DNA from: Alteromonadaceae bacterium M269
GTDB taxonomy: Bacteria; Pseudomonadota; Gammaproteobacteria; Enterobacterales; Alteromonadaceae
NCBI GenBank assembly: GCA_004353515.1
Contig: SMNZ01000001.1
Span: 992,001-1,056,000 of the forward strand
Direction: 5' to 3'
DNA: 64,000 nucleotides
Made by a program: the position numbers and the translations under genes. Positions 63,904 through 64,000 of the stretch are shown piece by piece. The notes under the pieces are model-generated. The model had not been told where the DNA came from, did not search any database, and saw nothing but the letters and a program-made list of their open reading frames with translations. Numbering within the stretch: position 1 is the stretch's first letter; each line of letters opens with the position of its first letter.

Positions 63904-64000
63904 TTATGAACATTTGATAACTTTTTTAAATAGAGCCATCAACATTGCTCTAGGCTCAATAAAGTGAGTTTTAGTTAAAGCAAATTATTCAACCCTGAAC

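Noticed and set aside
63926-63958. Terminator for a gene beyond the right edge
   Set aside because: TAGAGC (63931-63936) and GCTCTA (63947-63952) pair across ten bases, but no T run follows on either strand.

Overview
The window is ordinary chromosomal DNA of a moderately AT-rich gammaproteobacterium, most likely a marine one of the Oceanospirillales/Pseudomonadales/Kangiella type. The reasons are the ligA-zipA-smc order, the trxB-aat-bpt-infA-clpA-clpS-cspD-icd-rluE-mnmA-hflD-purB order (recalled as similar to Pseudomonas), a monomeric isocitrate dehydrogenase, a PsrA-type TetR regulator and a rhombosortase. The genus cannot be fixed from the sequence alone. No rRNA, tRNA, IS element, prophage, plasmid origin or CRISPR array was seen.

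Layout. 1-6479 (minus strand): smc-zipA-ligA, chromosome organisation, divisome and DNA ligase; ligA runs off the left edge. 6480-6893: a gene-free stretch holding a large structured inverted-repeat element. 6894-15246: cysZ and cysK (sulfate uptake and cysteine synthesis) flank a c-di-GMP enzyme, a GH42 glycosidase and a MoxR/VWA pair. 15427-17969: two lipoproteins, a crotonase-family protein and a rhombosortase. 18159-25331 (minus): a very large periplasmic-sensor GGDEF/EAL protein downstream of upp, a trans-sulfuration-type PLP enzyme and an acyltransferase. 25636-28615: a compact operon of a secreted trypsin-like protease, a membrane FHA protein and an NRDE/TANGO2 protein. 28921-35986: aromatic/aspartate aminotransferase, GDP-mannose genes, L-2-hydroxyglutarate oxidase, tcdA and a GST. 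36092-46222 (minus): recC-recB-recD followed by a DUF922-type metalloprotease and an unknown protein. 46374-48331: xthA, an ECF-type permease and yfbV. 48537-57753: thioredoxin reductase, a nearly complete N-degron pathway (Aat, Bpt, ClpS, ClpA) around infA, cspD, Idh and rluE. 57869-61043: mnmA-hflD-purB. 61102-63824: a soluble multi-PAS chemoreceptor-like protein and a PsrA-like regulator with a candidate autoregulatory operator.

How the genes work together. Three themes recur: genome maintenance (ligase, SMC, RecBCD, XthA, YfbV), protein quality control (the N-degron proteins feeding ClpAP, plus the periplasmic protease) and cyclic-di-GMP/PAS signalling (two bifunctional-looking GGDEF-EAL proteins and a BdlA-like receptor). 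Most genes are conserved housekeeping genes. The least explained parts are the 6606-6860 element, the protease-FHA-NRDE operon, the palindrome between cspD and clpS, and the unknown genes after recD.
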